64,000 nt of DNA from Megamerina dolium (GCA_963854835.1 OY978527.1:21124557-21188556); one strand, 5' to 3'. Counted from the first letter of the stretch, positions 42,901 through 53,311 are shown. Notes: a model not told the origin generated them from the sequence alone. Numbers and translations are program-made.

Positions 42901-43737
42901 CAGCCGAATGTTCTTGAAGCTTGTAGTCAATTGTTTTCTGGAATTCTCCCATAGCGTTTTCTTGCCGTACCGAATGTTCTTGTAACTTCGCATTAATTCC
43001 TTGCAGTTGCTGCTGCTGCTGTTGCATCATGGATTTCATAAATTCCATGAGTTGACCACTCGAATCTACCTTGCTCTCTTCCTCGGCGTACACAACTGCA
43101 TGTATATCGTCTTCCTCAAAGAACTCATGTTGTTCTACATTAATTCCCTTAGCCTCCATGGCTTTCCTCAGCCTCACCAGCAGTTCCGCCTTTGCACCTG
43201 ATGACGATAGGTTCATCTCTACCAACAGCTTTTTAAGCTGGTCCACTTTTAGTTGGTCAATTTTCACCATCTTTACAGAATCCCACTTCTGACACCAATT
43301 GTTACGTTTTTATTCTGTGAGCGTTTAATTCTATTTGAATTACCTTGTTCGATCACTGGATTCTGTTAATGATAACTGCAACACTTATTTTATACAACTA
43401 TATACAGCAACAATTTATTTAATAAACACTATTTACAATCAACTCTGTTTACAATCAACTATTTACAATAACACTTTAATGTACTAGCAACTTTTGCCTC
43501 TGTATAGATGTTTGCGCAGTCACGATCTGAATTCGATTGATTGTCAATTCTCAACACTGGCTCTATTTATACTCTGTTGGCAACACCCCAGAATCTTCCT
43601 TTATCGAGATTCTTCTCTTCCTTTCTCGTTGGCTTGTTCTGGTTATCGCTTATTTCTTTTTGTTGACATTCGTTTCGATGCTGCCAATAGAGTCAGTCAC
43701 AATAGTGATGAGTAATCAACTATCGATACTCGTTACA
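39939..43737 (-). mobile_element. Ty3/gypsy copy C with Gag-integrase fusion
   Basis: LTRs at 43300-43737 (5') and 39939-40376 (3'), 438 bp each, with no difference seen. GTAT duplicates lie at 39935-39938 and 43738-43741. The tRNA-Leu primer-binding site is at 43278-43297. Same deleted layout as copy B. Like copy A, it looks young. Confidence 0.95.
40415..43270 (-). CDS. Gag-integrase fusion polyprotein, copy C
   Basis: 951 residues, uninterrupted. Same order as copy B: SAP-like domain, Gln tract, coiled coil (one 22-residue unit), capsid-like region, two CCHC knuckles (CFICDKRGHIARDC, CFICHRRGHMARNC), then the joint RDVNHRGKAVTPYHRICTV, then integrase with HHCC, AMDIAGPF, QSDQGRNFES and MVERFNRTL. 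An in-frame loss of eight residues (KGNASEVL in relatives) is seen in the capsid-like region, which may matter for assembly. The catalytic Asp, Asp, Glu are present. It ends at PYRGEV and the normal TAA. Confidence 0.9.
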   Translation of the reverse strand: MVKIDQLKVDQLKKLLVEMNLSSSGAKAELLVRLRKAMEAKGINVEQHEFFEEDDIHAVVYAEEESKVDSSGQLMEFMKSMMQQQQQQLQGINAKLQEHSVRQENAMGEFQKTIDYKLQEHSAELRMEIQEGSARQEHVIENLQKGIEIRFQEISGTINEKVMDLKEHVDDLEDKFEKLQHDLNQLKINGPATSVIRDSSTIKLKPPTFDGSTPFNIFKLQFETTVSKNQWDDSDKTAALIVALQMIPEKDRGSYQSLMDTLQRKYGNEYKSQLHRVELRSRVQRSNESLQEFASDIERLCHLAFSGNSEEFVEKIKIEAFIDGIRDGETKRALVMSPRNTYAETVSSALTYEAASLMCRPVPGVRKLEGKTSHLVEAVRQAVKSVVQPEVRAGRRQTKFNGKCFICDKRGHIARDCNQSSMKPKGRTRNQHKNKFTGKCFICHRRGHMARNCRLRRKQQRSNSPGQRKEDRDVNHRGKAVTPYHRICTVDSKHCSRVGSQNHIVKLRLTNVISEKSWTTERVQEDQRNDPDLAKIMEYKEQGIRPDWQEMANESPITKAYWAQWQSLHLRDGCLFRTWESEDGKITYDLLVVPKARINEVIAEYHNASSGGHLGITKTVEKIKKRFYWVGCHDHVADWIRKCKQCTMAKGPTKKSRGKMHQYTVGAPFERIAMDIAGPFPISNAGNKYVLVVIDYFSKWPEVYPIPNQEASTVADVFVNQWITRFGVPMELQSDQGRNFESVVFQEICRMLGIYKTRTTPLHPQSDGMVERFNRTLEEYLRKVVDKYQRDWDVHIPMFLMAYRCAQHDTTATTPARAIFGNELRLPADLKFGVVTPTRSTEGNYTSEKREQLDEVHRFIRERSQMISDKMKARYDLKANSKGFYEGELVMLHNPQRKKGLSPKLQTHWEGPYEIIAKINDVVYRIQRAWNKRAKFKVVHLELLAPYRGEV

Positions 43738-43779
43738 GTATAATTAACCAATTAAGGCAATCCTAAAATTTGTTCTCAT

Positions 43780-43995
43780 GCTATTTACAGTATATGCCAA
43801 AGCATGTTTATGTAGTGTCAAATTACTATGTATCGAAATATGTCAAAATTATTAACCCTCTGGTTGATTACAGAACTATGTTATTTTTTTTAATTAATTA
43901 AAGAAAAGCAATGGGCTTCACCAATCTTTTATTATTTTAATGATTGTAACATTTAAAAAAATATTTACAAGTTGATGTGATTAAAATAAAATTAG
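43780..43995 (+). repeat. dispersed repeat, copy 2, left part
   Basis: Matches copy 1 at 36905 (tgtagtgtcaaa, attattaaccctctggttg at 43851, ttattattttaatgattgtaac). It breaks at attag (43991-43995), the target duplication of the BEL element, and continues at 50489. Confidence 0.75.
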
Positions 43996-44280
43996 TGTTT
44001 GAAGTCTAAAACCCTTTTGTTCGACTTTTCGTTATTTTTTATTTATTGAAGATCAAAAGACTACTAATAATACAAAATGTATACTGCCTTGCATGATGCT
44101 TTCAAAACTGAGTGCAAAACAAAAATGAGTGTTATATGATATACTATTGCAATGAGAGTAATGAGTGGATTAACGGAATGCGAAAAACATATTTATGTTG
44201 AATTTAATAATAAAAGAAAAGAAAAGAAAATAAGAAAGATTACAAATTTTTGAGTGAGTCTTTAAATGCTGTTCTCAACA
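43996..44280 (-). repeat. 3' LTR of the BEL/Pao element
   Basis: On the + strand, begins tgtttgaagtctaaaaccc and ends gctgttctcaaca. The 5' LTR counterpart (50220-50488) has the same order of words (cttttgttcgacttttcg, gtatactgccttgcatgatg) with scattered changes. Confidence 0.9.
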
Positions 44281-44299
44281 TCCTCCTCCCGTTGAAAGC

Positions 44300-45964
44300 T
44301 TGTGCTTTCAAAAGAATCATCCAGTGGTAGGAGGCATAGCTTAGCAATGGCTCTCTTGGTAACACCTGCACTTGTCCGTAGTATTGCAACCCTTGCAACT
44401 GGTAAATTTTCATCTTTGATGAGAACGATCGATCCAATGGATAGAGGTTGTTTAGAAGCGCGCTATTTGGAACGCGGCTGTAGCTGTGTTAGATATTCTG
44501 AAGACCACTTTTTCCAGAACATTTGCTGCATCCTTAATATGCGTTCCAACGGCCGATTCGGTTAACGTTTAAGTCGGTAATATCAGGCTCAACGATCGCT
44601 GTAAATTGACCACCAATTAAAAAGTGTGCTGGCGTTAGGACGGCCAGATCATCTTGGTGTTCTGTAAGAGGGATTAATGGACGTGAGTTAATGATTGCTG
44701 AAATTTGGCAAATTAGAGTGCGTAGTTCGTCATAATTTAATATTGAGGACCCCACAACTCGATAGAAATGATATTTTGCGGTCTTGATGGCTGCCTCCCA
44801 CAGACTGCCGAAGTGTGTAGACCTGGGTGGAATAAATTTTCATGCGATTCCATCCTCTAAACAGTGTTTATAGACCACGTGTTGATGCTAGCGATTTAAA
44901 AATAGATTTCTTAGCTCGGTCAGTTCATTCTTGACGCCTACAAAATTGGTTTCATTATCTGACCACAGAGTTTTCGGCCTTCCACGTAGACTCACAAATC
45001 GTTGGAATGCAGCTAGAAACGCAGTGGTTGTTAAATCTTTAACCAACTCTAGATGTACAGCTTTGGTTTCCAAGCAAACGAACAAGCATACATAGCATTT
45101 TATTGGTGCTCTGTTCCGAACTTCTGAGCTATAGAAAAAAGGACCGCAGAAACCGACGCCCGTTGTTAGAAAAGTACGGCATGATTGAACTCTTTCCTTT
45201 AGCAGGTCAGCCATAATGTGTTCAATTAATTTTGGTTTTGAGCGGAAACATGTAATGCATTTGTTGACAACGCTGACCACTGTCTTGCGACCCCCTATCG
45301 GCCAATACTGAAGGCGAATTGTGGCTAGAAGCGCCTGTGGGCCAGCGTGTAAGTATTTCTTGTGAAAGTAATTAATTATAGAAACAGTAAGAGGATGATG
45401 CTTTAGCAATAAGATAGGATGGCGCGATGGAAAATCCAAAGTTGAATTTTTGAGACGACCTCCTACACGTAGCAAGCCGAAGTCGTCAAGAAAGGGCGAT
45501 AATGAAAAGAGTACACTGTACGAACTAATTGGAGTTTTCTTCTGTAATGCACCATATTCTGTAGAGAAGTGCACCATCTGAATCATTCGCAGTAAATAAA
45601 AGGTTCCATATTGAATATGAGAAGTAGTCAATGTGTCGGAGCGTTCTTTTTTTATAGACTTGTAAATATAGCCGTAAATACGTTGCATTGTTGAGAAGGA
45701 ATTGATATATTTGCTGGTAACCGATGTGTCGACAATCTTGGGCGCAGAAAATAATGTGGCTGCACGTGTTTCGGGTAGCTGGCGTATTTGATCGCAAGTG
45801 CTTGGCCATTGATCCAACGAAAGAAGAAATGATAGGCCATGCTGCCATATCGAAGAATTCAGCAGTTCTGTGGGCGAAGCCCCACGTGATAGTATATCGG
45901 AGGGATTTGATGCTGTCGGTATATAACGCCATTCCATACCTTCTGTTAATTGTTGTTTATCCAT
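44300..45964 (-). pseudogene. BEL/Pao integrase region, with stops
   Basis: The longest open piece (44888-45964) starts in the RNase H end (MEWRYIPTASNPSDILSRGA) and continues LSPFLDDFGLLRVGGRLKN, LLKHHPLTVSIINYFHKKYL, CITCFRSKP (zinc site), a GPFFYSS core, then SDNETNFVGVKNEL (second Asp). A stop follows; then in pieces FGSLWEAAIKTAKYH (catalytic Glu), YDELRTLICQISAIINSRPL, TPAHFLIGG and, near 44400, a basic C-terminal domain with VLIKDENLPVARV. At least three stops or shifts prevent a full product. Confidence 0.85.
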
Positions 45965-47242
45965 GACAACACTATACTAGAATCGGACCAACAGTAAGAA
46001 GGGCAATTATTAACGCCGAGGCCAGCGACTGTGTGAACCACTTGTGCAAGTAGTGTTGCAGCACAAAGTTCCAATTTTGGTATTGTTAGTGTTTTAAGTG
46101 ACGCGACTCGGGATTTAGAGCATAAGAGAGTAACGCCAGAATTTTGGTTACGCGCACAAATATAAACACAAACTTCATTGGCTAAAAGACTGGCGTCGTG
46201 CACTTCGATGGAAGCGTTTGGCTTTGAAACGAAGCGCTGGAACTATAAGTGCTTTATAACATCAATTTCACAATACAACTTTTTCCATGTATCGTGATGA
46301 GACATTGACAGGCTCTCATCCCAGTCGATCTTTTCCATCCATAAGCGTTGCAGAAATATTTTTGCCTTGCAAACTATTGGCCCGATCAGCATAAGCGGAT
46401 CATATGGTGGAAAGAACAGTTCGCTTTATTATTTTTGAAACAGGTTTCTGCAATGCGAACGAGAACAAAAATGTGTCTGATTCCGGATTCCATGAAAGCC
46501 CAAGCGCTTTCGTTATGTTACTCCCATCATCAAACTTTAAACCTTCTCTTTATCATCAATAGGAATATAAGAAAGTACATCTGAATGATTCGAGCACCAT
46601 TTCCGAATCTTAAACCCCCCTTTGGTCAATAATTTTAAAGTTTGATTCATTATTTCAATTGCTTTATTGACGGTGTCAGCCCCAGTGATCATATCATCCA
46701 CATAAAAGTCACGCAAAATAATCTGCGATCCATGAGGATACGACTTGCTCTCATCAGCAGCTAGTTAGTGCATTGTACGAATTGCCAAGAAGGATGCTGG
46801 CTTCGTTCCGTATGTCACTGTTTCGAGCTTATAAGTTTGAACGTTTACATGCGGATCGTCTCTCCATAGCTCACATTGTAAGTAATCACCAGGTGTTGTA
46901 ACACGCACGCATCGGTACATTTTGCAAATGTCCCCAGTGAGCGCAATTGCATGTGAACGAAAACGAATGAGAATTTCTGTTAGCTTCGCCTGAATGGTTG
47001 GTCCTGCCATCAGAACCTCGTTGAGCGAATAACCTGACGAAGTAGTCGCCGAGCCATCGAATACGACACGAAGCTTTGTTGCTGTCATTTTTAAAAACAC
47101 AATGGTGGGGTAAGTAATACATTTTTGTATTACGTGGCGCTTCTTTGATTAAGGACATGTGGCCAAGTTCTGAGTATTCTTTCATGAATGCTGAATACTG
47201 CGCTTTCACCTCACCGTTGCGAGGAAGCCGACGTTCTAGCAT
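45946..47242 (-). pseudogene. BEL/Pao reverse transcriptase and RNase H start, broken
   Basis: 46886-47242 gives YSAFMKEYSELGHMSLI and YYLPHHCVFK. 46765-47100, in another frame, gives TKLRVVFDGSATTSSGYSLN, GDICKMYRCV, LQCELWRDD and TVTYGTKPASFLAIR. A stop follows; then, near 46690-46720, DFYVDDMITGADT holds the catalytic YVDD, and GGFKIRKWCSN follows. The RNase H piece at 45946-46203 reads HDASLLANEVCVYI and IPKLELCAATLLAQ, with WSDSSIVLSWI. Frameshifts at each boundary. Confidence 0.85.
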
Positions 47243-48214
47243 TAAAAATCGATTGTATGATTCACCAAGTCACCAGTAGGCAACCGGCGAAAATTGAGCT
47301 TGAACTGCTCTTCACAGTCTAGTTCTTCCTTCGTTGTCTTTACGGTTGAGTCGAGGCTGCTGTCTACCTCCCAGAATGCACGAACAATTTCATCTAAACA
47401 ATGCCTATATTCATTACTCTCTGAAATCGCAGTTGTCGTTGTAAGAGTGAATGATATTGAAGGTTTGTGCTGCCCACCAGAAACGACCCAACCAAGCCGA
47501 GTCTTTTGTAAGATATATGGAATTTGTTTCAAACGAATCTGGCCCACGCATAATAGGTCAAAAAATATTCCAGTGCCAAGCAAAATATCTACACGCTGAG
47601 ATTTGTAAAAGGTTGGATCGGCTAGCTTTATGTTTGATGGTATGTCCCAATGCGATGTGTTAAAAGAATGATTAGTTTGGTAATCAGTAATCATTCGAAC
47701 TACTGCTGACATGATGCTTGTTGTGTAATTATTATGCAACGATTTTATGGTAATGCTTACGCAGCTACTAACCTTAAGACCTAAATCGCCTATGCCTGAA
47801 ATGGCTGCAGGAAAAATTGACATTTTCAATCCTAATTGATTTGCAAGTCTGTAATGAAGTTCAGCTGTGAAGCGGAGTCCAAGATTACCCGGCATGGAAC
47901 AGAAGAGCCTACGCTATCCTTCACCATTACAACTGCAGTTGCGAGAACACACTCGTTTTCATATGTATAGTTGATTTCCAACGAAGCAGAATTCATGGCT
48001 ACAAGTGACGTTGCGGGTGTGGCAGAAGAAGTTTTTCAGTAGTTGAAGGAATGCCAGGCGTGTGCTGCGCTGAATCAAAATGTAACAGGGTGTGATGCAA
48101 AGATGTGCAGCGACGACCTTGCTTCAAGCAATTTAAACAAAGGCCTGCCTTTTTTGCTGCTTTCCAACGCAGGTTCGGTGCAAGATTAGAAAACGAAGAA
48201 CAAGTGTAAATCAA
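47242..48214 (-). pseudogene. BEL/Pao protease region, broken
   Basis: 47999-48214 contains LNCLKQGRRC and LHHTLLH, the cysteine/histidine segment before the protease. LDSASQLNFIT, the aspartic active site of Pao-type peptidases, can be read near 47880-47860 but in a frame shifted from the rest. 47242-47895 then carries SHWDIPSNIKLADPTF, VDILLGTGIFFDLLCVGQI and LQKTRLGWVVSGG, features of the Pao protease-RT connector, and ends with EEQFKLNFRRLPTGDLVNHT. Confidence 0.8.
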
Positions 48215-48369
48215 ATGATCACCATTTTTTCAGTGTACATGCCTTGTTCGAAACTTTCGAAACAACAAATGACTTTTTGTTATACGATTTGCTCACCTGA
48301 GTGTTAGGTGTTTTGTTTACCGTGACATAAGCGACGTTTTCCAGAGTTTGGCACCTCCTTTCCAGAAAT

Positions 48370-49220
48370 TTAGACATGTCTTCCCACGTAGGTATTAGAT
48401 TGCATACGGCCTTTTCCTCCCACGTGGTTTGAGTAAACCTGTTGCTCCTTGCTGCCTAGACTTTGCAATGCACGAATATGCGAAATAAATTTGTCAATGA
48501 GCTGACGGAGAGTGGAAATTTCATTGGCTTCAGCTCTCTTCAAACCAAATAGCTCTCGAATATAATAATTGCTTTCACGAATCTCTAGCGAACGAATAGT
48601 ATCTAAGGCGCTATCCTTTAGACACGAGTGTAGATGGTGGAATTTTTCTATTTTTGTCAGCTCAGGCTCAGTATCATCAACAGTCTGGAACATAGAATAA
48701 AAATTTGGCCATTCAGTGTAAGCGCCTCCAAATGAGGGCAGTTGCAATTCCGGTAAACGGGATTGGGTTGCTTTAGAACCACGACAGAATGCGAATCGTT
48801 TTGAGGAAAAACTGTTGTAGATGAATGAGTATGTGGCTCCATATGGTGTAATTTTAATTTTCGCGCGACGGCTATTTTAACAGAGACGTAGGCTGATAAG
48901 AATTTTTCTCTAGTGCCACCATCCAATTCGTCTGGATCTTCCTCTTCCAATCGAGATTGAGCAGCTTCAAAGTTGTGCATAATGCGATCCAAAAGTTCGA
49001 TGCGCATGGATAACTCCATCTGATCCATGGCTTGAAGTGCGTCACTCGTCAATTGTTGTTGAATGGTGCATAACTGACGAAATATGGCCGCACATTTCCT
49101 CTTCGAGAACAACGGCGGTATTTGGGGTACATCACCCACAGTGGTGATGTTTGGTTTAATTTGATTTGGTTTAATTTGATTTGGTTTAATTTTATACTTG
49201 TGACTGTACGTGGAGTACAC
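48370..49220 (-). pseudogene. BEL/Pao Gag, one frameshift
   Basis: The first frame starts at 49220 with a KPNQI triplicate (from a short tandem repeat at 49150-49190) and an alpha-helical region (FRQLCTIQQQLTSDALQAMD). Near 48730 the frame shifts to LPSFGGAYTEWPNFYSMFQT and IEKFHHLHSCLKDSALDTIR, the conserved block of Pao Gag proteins. It then runs through LIDKFISHIRALQSLG and stops near 48370. No intact ORF. Confidence 0.8.
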
Positions 49221-49450
49221 ACGAGCTAATTGTTCAAACTGTTCAATTTGTTCAAATTGTTCAATTGATAACTGTTCAGAGGCGTGTTCGCAATGAACGG
49301 TAAAAAAATCGATGCAGAAAAGTGAATCTCACGTAGTCTATCGACCGTGTATGAAACGGCTATCACGCAACAGCAAAAAAAAACAAAATAAGACGATATA
49401 CTTGTATATTATAACGAAATTTGTTTTTGTATGACGTATCACAACGTGTG

Positions 49451-49468
49451 ATCATGTCGGGGTCACCA
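49451..49468 (-). promoter_or_regulatory. primer-binding site, tRNA-Trp
   Basis: The minus strand reads TGGTGACCCCGACATGAT, complementary to the 3' end of metazoan tRNA-Trp (…ATCACGTCGGGGTCA-CCA, from memory) except one base. It lies one base inside the 5' LTR boundary at 49470. Confidence 0.75.
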
Positions 49469-49483
49469 ATGTTTCAAATCTAA

Positions 49484-50216
49484 TGGTGCAACTAGCCACC
49501 GACGTAGCGTACGTACGTACCGCCCGTACGTAAGAGCAAAAATTTGTCAAAAGTTATGCCCGTAGCGGCGATGGAGAAATCGACTATTCTTTCTTGTATA
49601 CATAAATAACAATGTTGCCATGAATCACTGTGCGTGCATGCTTTTAATCACACTTACCATTTTCATGATCAAATTTCATAATATAGATGTTAGAAACTAA
49701 AAAAAAAAAATTAATATGTAAAGTATATTTTAATAAATAACTAAACACGATGATAGTTTTGATTAATTAAAAAAAAAATTAAACTTTTTTAGTTAATTTT
49801 TTATTCATTTATAAAAGTCCAAGCTGGTAACCCTGTAAACATATAGAGCGATCAGCTGACACGTTTTTACGTAAAAAATCAAATTGCTGTTGATTCTCTC
49901 CGCTACGAGCAACGTCTACGTCACCGTCATACGGTGGTGAGTTTTCGTTAACACGACATTCCCATAAGATAGATCGTGTCAGCTGACACGTTCTACGTTT
50001 TTACGTCGGTGGCTAGTTGCAGCATTATGCCGACGTAAAAACGTAGAACGTGTCAGCTGACACGACCTATCTTATGGGAATGTCGTGTTAACGAAAACTC
50101 ACCACCGTATGACGGTGACGTAGACGTTGCTCGGAGCGGAGAAAATCAATGCAATTTTGTATGTTCTTACGTATGGACGGTACGTACGTACGCTACGTCG
50201 GTGGCTAGTTGCAGCA
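49484..50216. mobile_element. fold-back MITE with TAA duplication, dimer-like
   Basis: Ends tggtgcaactagccaccgac and the complement gtcggtggctagttgcagca. TAA lies at 49481-49483 and 50217-50219. It is inserted in the 5' LTR of the BEL element. A second internal terminus ends at 50024 and is followed at once by an inverted partial copy (cgacgtaaaaacgtagaacg …), making a long internal palindrome across about 49965-50085. Contains the palindromes gtgtcagctgacac and tacgtacgta. No ORF. A 3-bp TWA-type target suggests PIF/Harbinger, which is inference. Confidence 0.85.
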
Positions 50217-50488
50217 TAAGACTCTTTTGTTCGACTTTTCGTTATTCTTTATTTATTGAAGATCAAAAGACTACTAATAATACAAAATGTATACTGCCTT
50301 GCATGATGCTTTCAAAACTGAGTGCATAACAAAAATGAGTGATATGATATACTATTGCAATGAGAGTAATGAGTGTATTAACGGAATGCGAAATACATAT
50401 TTATGTTGAATTTAATAATAAAAGAAGATAAAAGAAAATAGGAAAGATTACAAATTATTGAGTGAGTTTTTAAATGCTGCTCTCAACA
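50217..50488 (-). repeat. 5' LTR of the BEL/Pao element, main part
   Basis: Matches 44008-44280. The first 14 bases of the LTR are at 49470-49483, on the other side of the MITE. It ends ctctcaaca before the attag duplicate. Confidence 0.9.
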
Positions 50489-50720
50489 ATTAGTAATAAT
50501 CGAAAGAAAGAATAAACAAATGCATGTGAGATGTTTGACCTTTATATACAACCAGAGGGTTATTGTAACAAAAGATTTTCGAATTTTTACTTTGATAGAT
50601 TTCACAAAGCTGTCTTTTGATTTTCTTCTATACATTTATTTTAAAATAAGAGCATCAAAATTCCTCTCTCGGATTGTCTTACTAAGATATAATTATTAAT
50701 TATATAAACAATGCGGAATA
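50489..50720 (+). repeat. dispersed repeat, copy 2, right part
   Basis: Continues copy 2 after the BEL insertion: attagtaataatcg, aatgcatgtgagatgtttga, tacaaccagagggttat (50548-50563), ttgatagatttcacaaagctg (50597). Compare 37108-37310. Confidence 0.75.
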
Positions 50721-51403
50721 ATGAATGAATAATTCAACTCTTGAAAATACTGTGACGTCACATTCTGTCAAATTCACTGAGAACCGATATGATCGCTACC
50801 TTAATATTCTGTCGTCCGTGTGCTTTCGTATAATATGCGCATTAATCGTTATTATCAGTGTTGTCAGTTAGCATTTTTGTTGTTTCAAGGCTCGAGTATA
50901 TTGGCTTACTAACAAAAGATTTGATATTGCAAATCCCAACCAAAACTTTGATCATATTGCGCATTCGATACGGCTACAGAACCTTTTAATACTAAAATAC
51001 AGCGCAGCTCATAATGATATATATTTAAACAGTATTTGATGAAGAGGAAATATTTACATGTCCACTATGGAATAATATAATTTTAAATTTTTCGGCAAAA
51101 CCGTTTTTGTAGAATTTTGAATTATTTCCAGCTGTCCTCTTCTAAATTCACACGTTATTTAGTTGTTAAAACGAAAGCGCTTGATTTTATGTTTGTGATA
51201 ATATTAATTAATAGTTTTATGACGGTATTTCTTCATATATTTGTACCCAATGTAAAAATAAAATATAAACTATTTATGAAATGTTGAAAAGGCTGTATAT
51301 TTAGCCTATTATTTATTTGACCGATCTATCTTTTTTATTTTTGAAGTGCTGGCAATACTGTATTAAATGTGTCTCCCATGTAGATGCGAGCACGTAATAA
51401 TAC
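50721..51403. other. no recognisable gene
   Basis: AT-rich. Nothing supported beyond short chance ORFs. Confidence 0.45.
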
Positions 51404-51406
51404 TAA

Positions 51407-52011
51407 TGCTGCAACTAGCCACCGACCTAAGAACATACAAAAGAACCACCGTATGACGGTGACGTAGACGTTGCTCGTAGCGGAGAAAATCAATGCAATT
51501 TTGTATGTTCTTACGTACGGGCGGTACGTACGTCAAAAGTTGTGCCCGTAGCGGCGACGGAGAAATCGACTGTTCTTTCTTATATACATACATAACAATG
51601 TTGCCATGTATCACTGTGCGTGCATGCTTTTAATCACACTTACCATTTTCATGATCAAATTTCATAATATATATGTTATAAACTAAAAAAAAAATTAATA
51701 TACGTGAAGTATATTTTAATAAATAACTAAACACGATAATAGTTTTGATTAATTAAAAAAAAAAACTAAACTTTTTTAGTTAAGTTTTTATTCATTTATA
51801 AAAGTCTAAGCTGGTAACCCTGTAAACATATAGAGCGATCAGCTGACACGTTTTTACGTAAAAAATCAAATTGCTGTTGATTCTCTCCGCTACGAGCAAC
51901 GTCTACGTCACCGTCATACGTTGGTGAGTTTTCGTTAACACGGCATTCCCATAAGATAGGTCGTGTCAGCTGACACGTTCTACGTTTTTACGTCGGTGGC
52001 TAGTTGCAGCA
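51407..52011. mobile_element. fold-back MITE with TAA duplication, monomer
   Basis: Same family as 49484-50216. Ends tgctgcaactagccaccgac and gtcggtggctagttgcagca; TAA at 51404-51406 and 52012-52014; 605 bp. Long subterminal inverted segments (gtatgacggtgacgtagacg left, its complement right) are embedded. No coding capacity; the short minus ORFs are chance. Confidence 0.9.
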
Positions 52012-52014
52012 TAA

Positions 52015-52239
52015 AACAATAACATTTTCAGTATTTGTCTGACTGTGAGGCATGTGTGATTGTTGTTTGTATATGTGGATGTACACTCTATCGCTTCCCT
52101 GCTAGCCATGACTACCCACTTCCCCTTAAAATTCCAATACAATCTCAGACTTTTTTGTCTGAATACAAATACTAATGCATATTTCTGGGATATTTCTTAT
52201 TGCTTTATTTTTCATGTAATGAGAGCGAACGAAATAGCA
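52015..52239. other. unassigned spacer
   Basis: No feature supported. Ends at the LINE target duplication. Confidence 0.4.
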
Positions 52240-52250
52240 TGACGTTAATT

Positions 52251-52895
52251 TTTTTTTTTTTTTTTTTTTTACAAGCCTTTTTATTGGATCTTTCTACAAT
52301 TACTTAGAAACTAACAATAAGTAATCAAATCTTACAAACTAAATAAAATTATGTGATATCCCCAACGTTCCATCACAATTTGTTGAGTCACGAGGTATAG
52401 CAATTTCACAGCATATTCAGTGTGTCTTTTCTTTTTAATCGACGATGCCCCGTGTTCAGCAACAATTGCCTAGCAAGGGGATTCGGATGACTGTGTAATT
52501 TTTGAATGTAGCTTCTGCAGGACATTGCAACTTCCTCAGAAATTGTGGGTACATTTAAATCTCGATGGATGTTAACGTTCCTCATATACCAAGGCGCGTT
52601 TACAATAATTAGCAGACACTTGGATTGTATTCGCTGCAATTTTTCGATATTTGAGGGAGATGCGGTGCCCCAAAACTGAATACCATAAGTCCAGATTGGC
52701 TTCAGGATTGCTTTATATAATAGCACTTTGTATTCGAGATTCAACTTTGATCTTTTGTGTATCAGCCACCATAACTGATTAATTTTAAGCTTGATCTGAG
52801 TTTTCTTTGCCTCTATGTGATTTTTCCAGGTCAGCCTTCTGTCGAGGTGAATACCCAAGTACTTTGTTGAGGAACATTGTGGAACTGATTGGCCG
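52251..52895 (-). mobile_element. 5'-truncated LINE with 11-bp TSD
   Basis: Duplicates tgacgttaatt at 52240-52250 and 52896-52906; poly-A tail (T run on + strand) at 52249-52271. The minus frame 52406-52858 encodes the RT C terminus: GIHLDRRLTWKNHIEAKK, QLWWLIHKRSKLNLEYK, FWGTASPSNIEKLQRIQSK. It has no stop where its sister at 9088-9858 has TAG. The two copies differ little, so the family has been active fairly recently. Confidence 0.95.
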
Positions 52896-52906
52896 TGACG
52901 TTAATT

Positions 52907-53311
52907 GACAAAATAATTTGAACTTTCATTTTTGCTTTATGAAATCTGTCAAAGTGATAAATTCAAAATTATTTTTTTTGACACATTAACCCCTGGTTAC
53001 GTATGATGGTCAAACTTCTAAAATGCATTTGTGTATTTTTTTGATTAATATTAATTTCATCGTAATTACATTAATTTATAAATATTTTGTTAATTGTTAC
53101 TATAATTGAAATGATCAGAAATTTGTATAGGAGCCATTGCTTTGCTTTCATAAATTTAAAAAATTTAATTCAAAATCTTGTGCTCAACCAGAGGGTTAAT
53201 CATTTTGACAATGTCTAAAAATGTTGAAATGTGTGAACATTTTGCATAAAGACCCTCAAATTGCTGAGTTGGCAAAACTTCAATAAAAATTGCTGATTTT
53301 ATTTAATATCT
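52907..53311 (-). repeat. dispersed repeat, copy 3 (inverted)
   Basis: Reverse orientation relative to copies 1 and 2: atgaaatctgtcaaagtgat (52938), attaacccctggtt (52986), caaccagagggttaatcattttgac (53189), all diverged. It is bounded by the LINE on one side and gypsy copy D on the other. The inner pair TTAACCC…CTGGTT / AACCAGAGGGTTAA looks like termini of a TTAA-targeting MITE, but homology between copies extends beyond them. Confidence 0.65.

Larger units (their letters stand above)
43996..50488 (-). mobile_element. BEL/Pao retrotransposon, full length, decayed
   Basis: The 3' LTR is 43996-44280. The 5' LTR (about 283 bp) is split by a MITE into 49470-49483 and 50220-50488. The 5-bp duplicates attag lie at 43991-43995 and 50489-50493. 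The primer-binding site next to the 5' LTR matches tRNA-Trp. Interior order on the minus strand: Gag, protease, RT, RNase H, integrase. LTRs differ at several positions, and the genes carry multiple frameshifts and stops. Length without the MITE is about 5.76 kb. The site is confirmed by the uninterrupted repeat at 37108. Confidence 0.95.

Noticed and set aside
49484..52011. Repeated palindromic units considered as a CRISPR array or origin
   Set aside because: Eukaryotic context, only two copies with TAA duplicates and terminal inverted repeats, no regular spacers.
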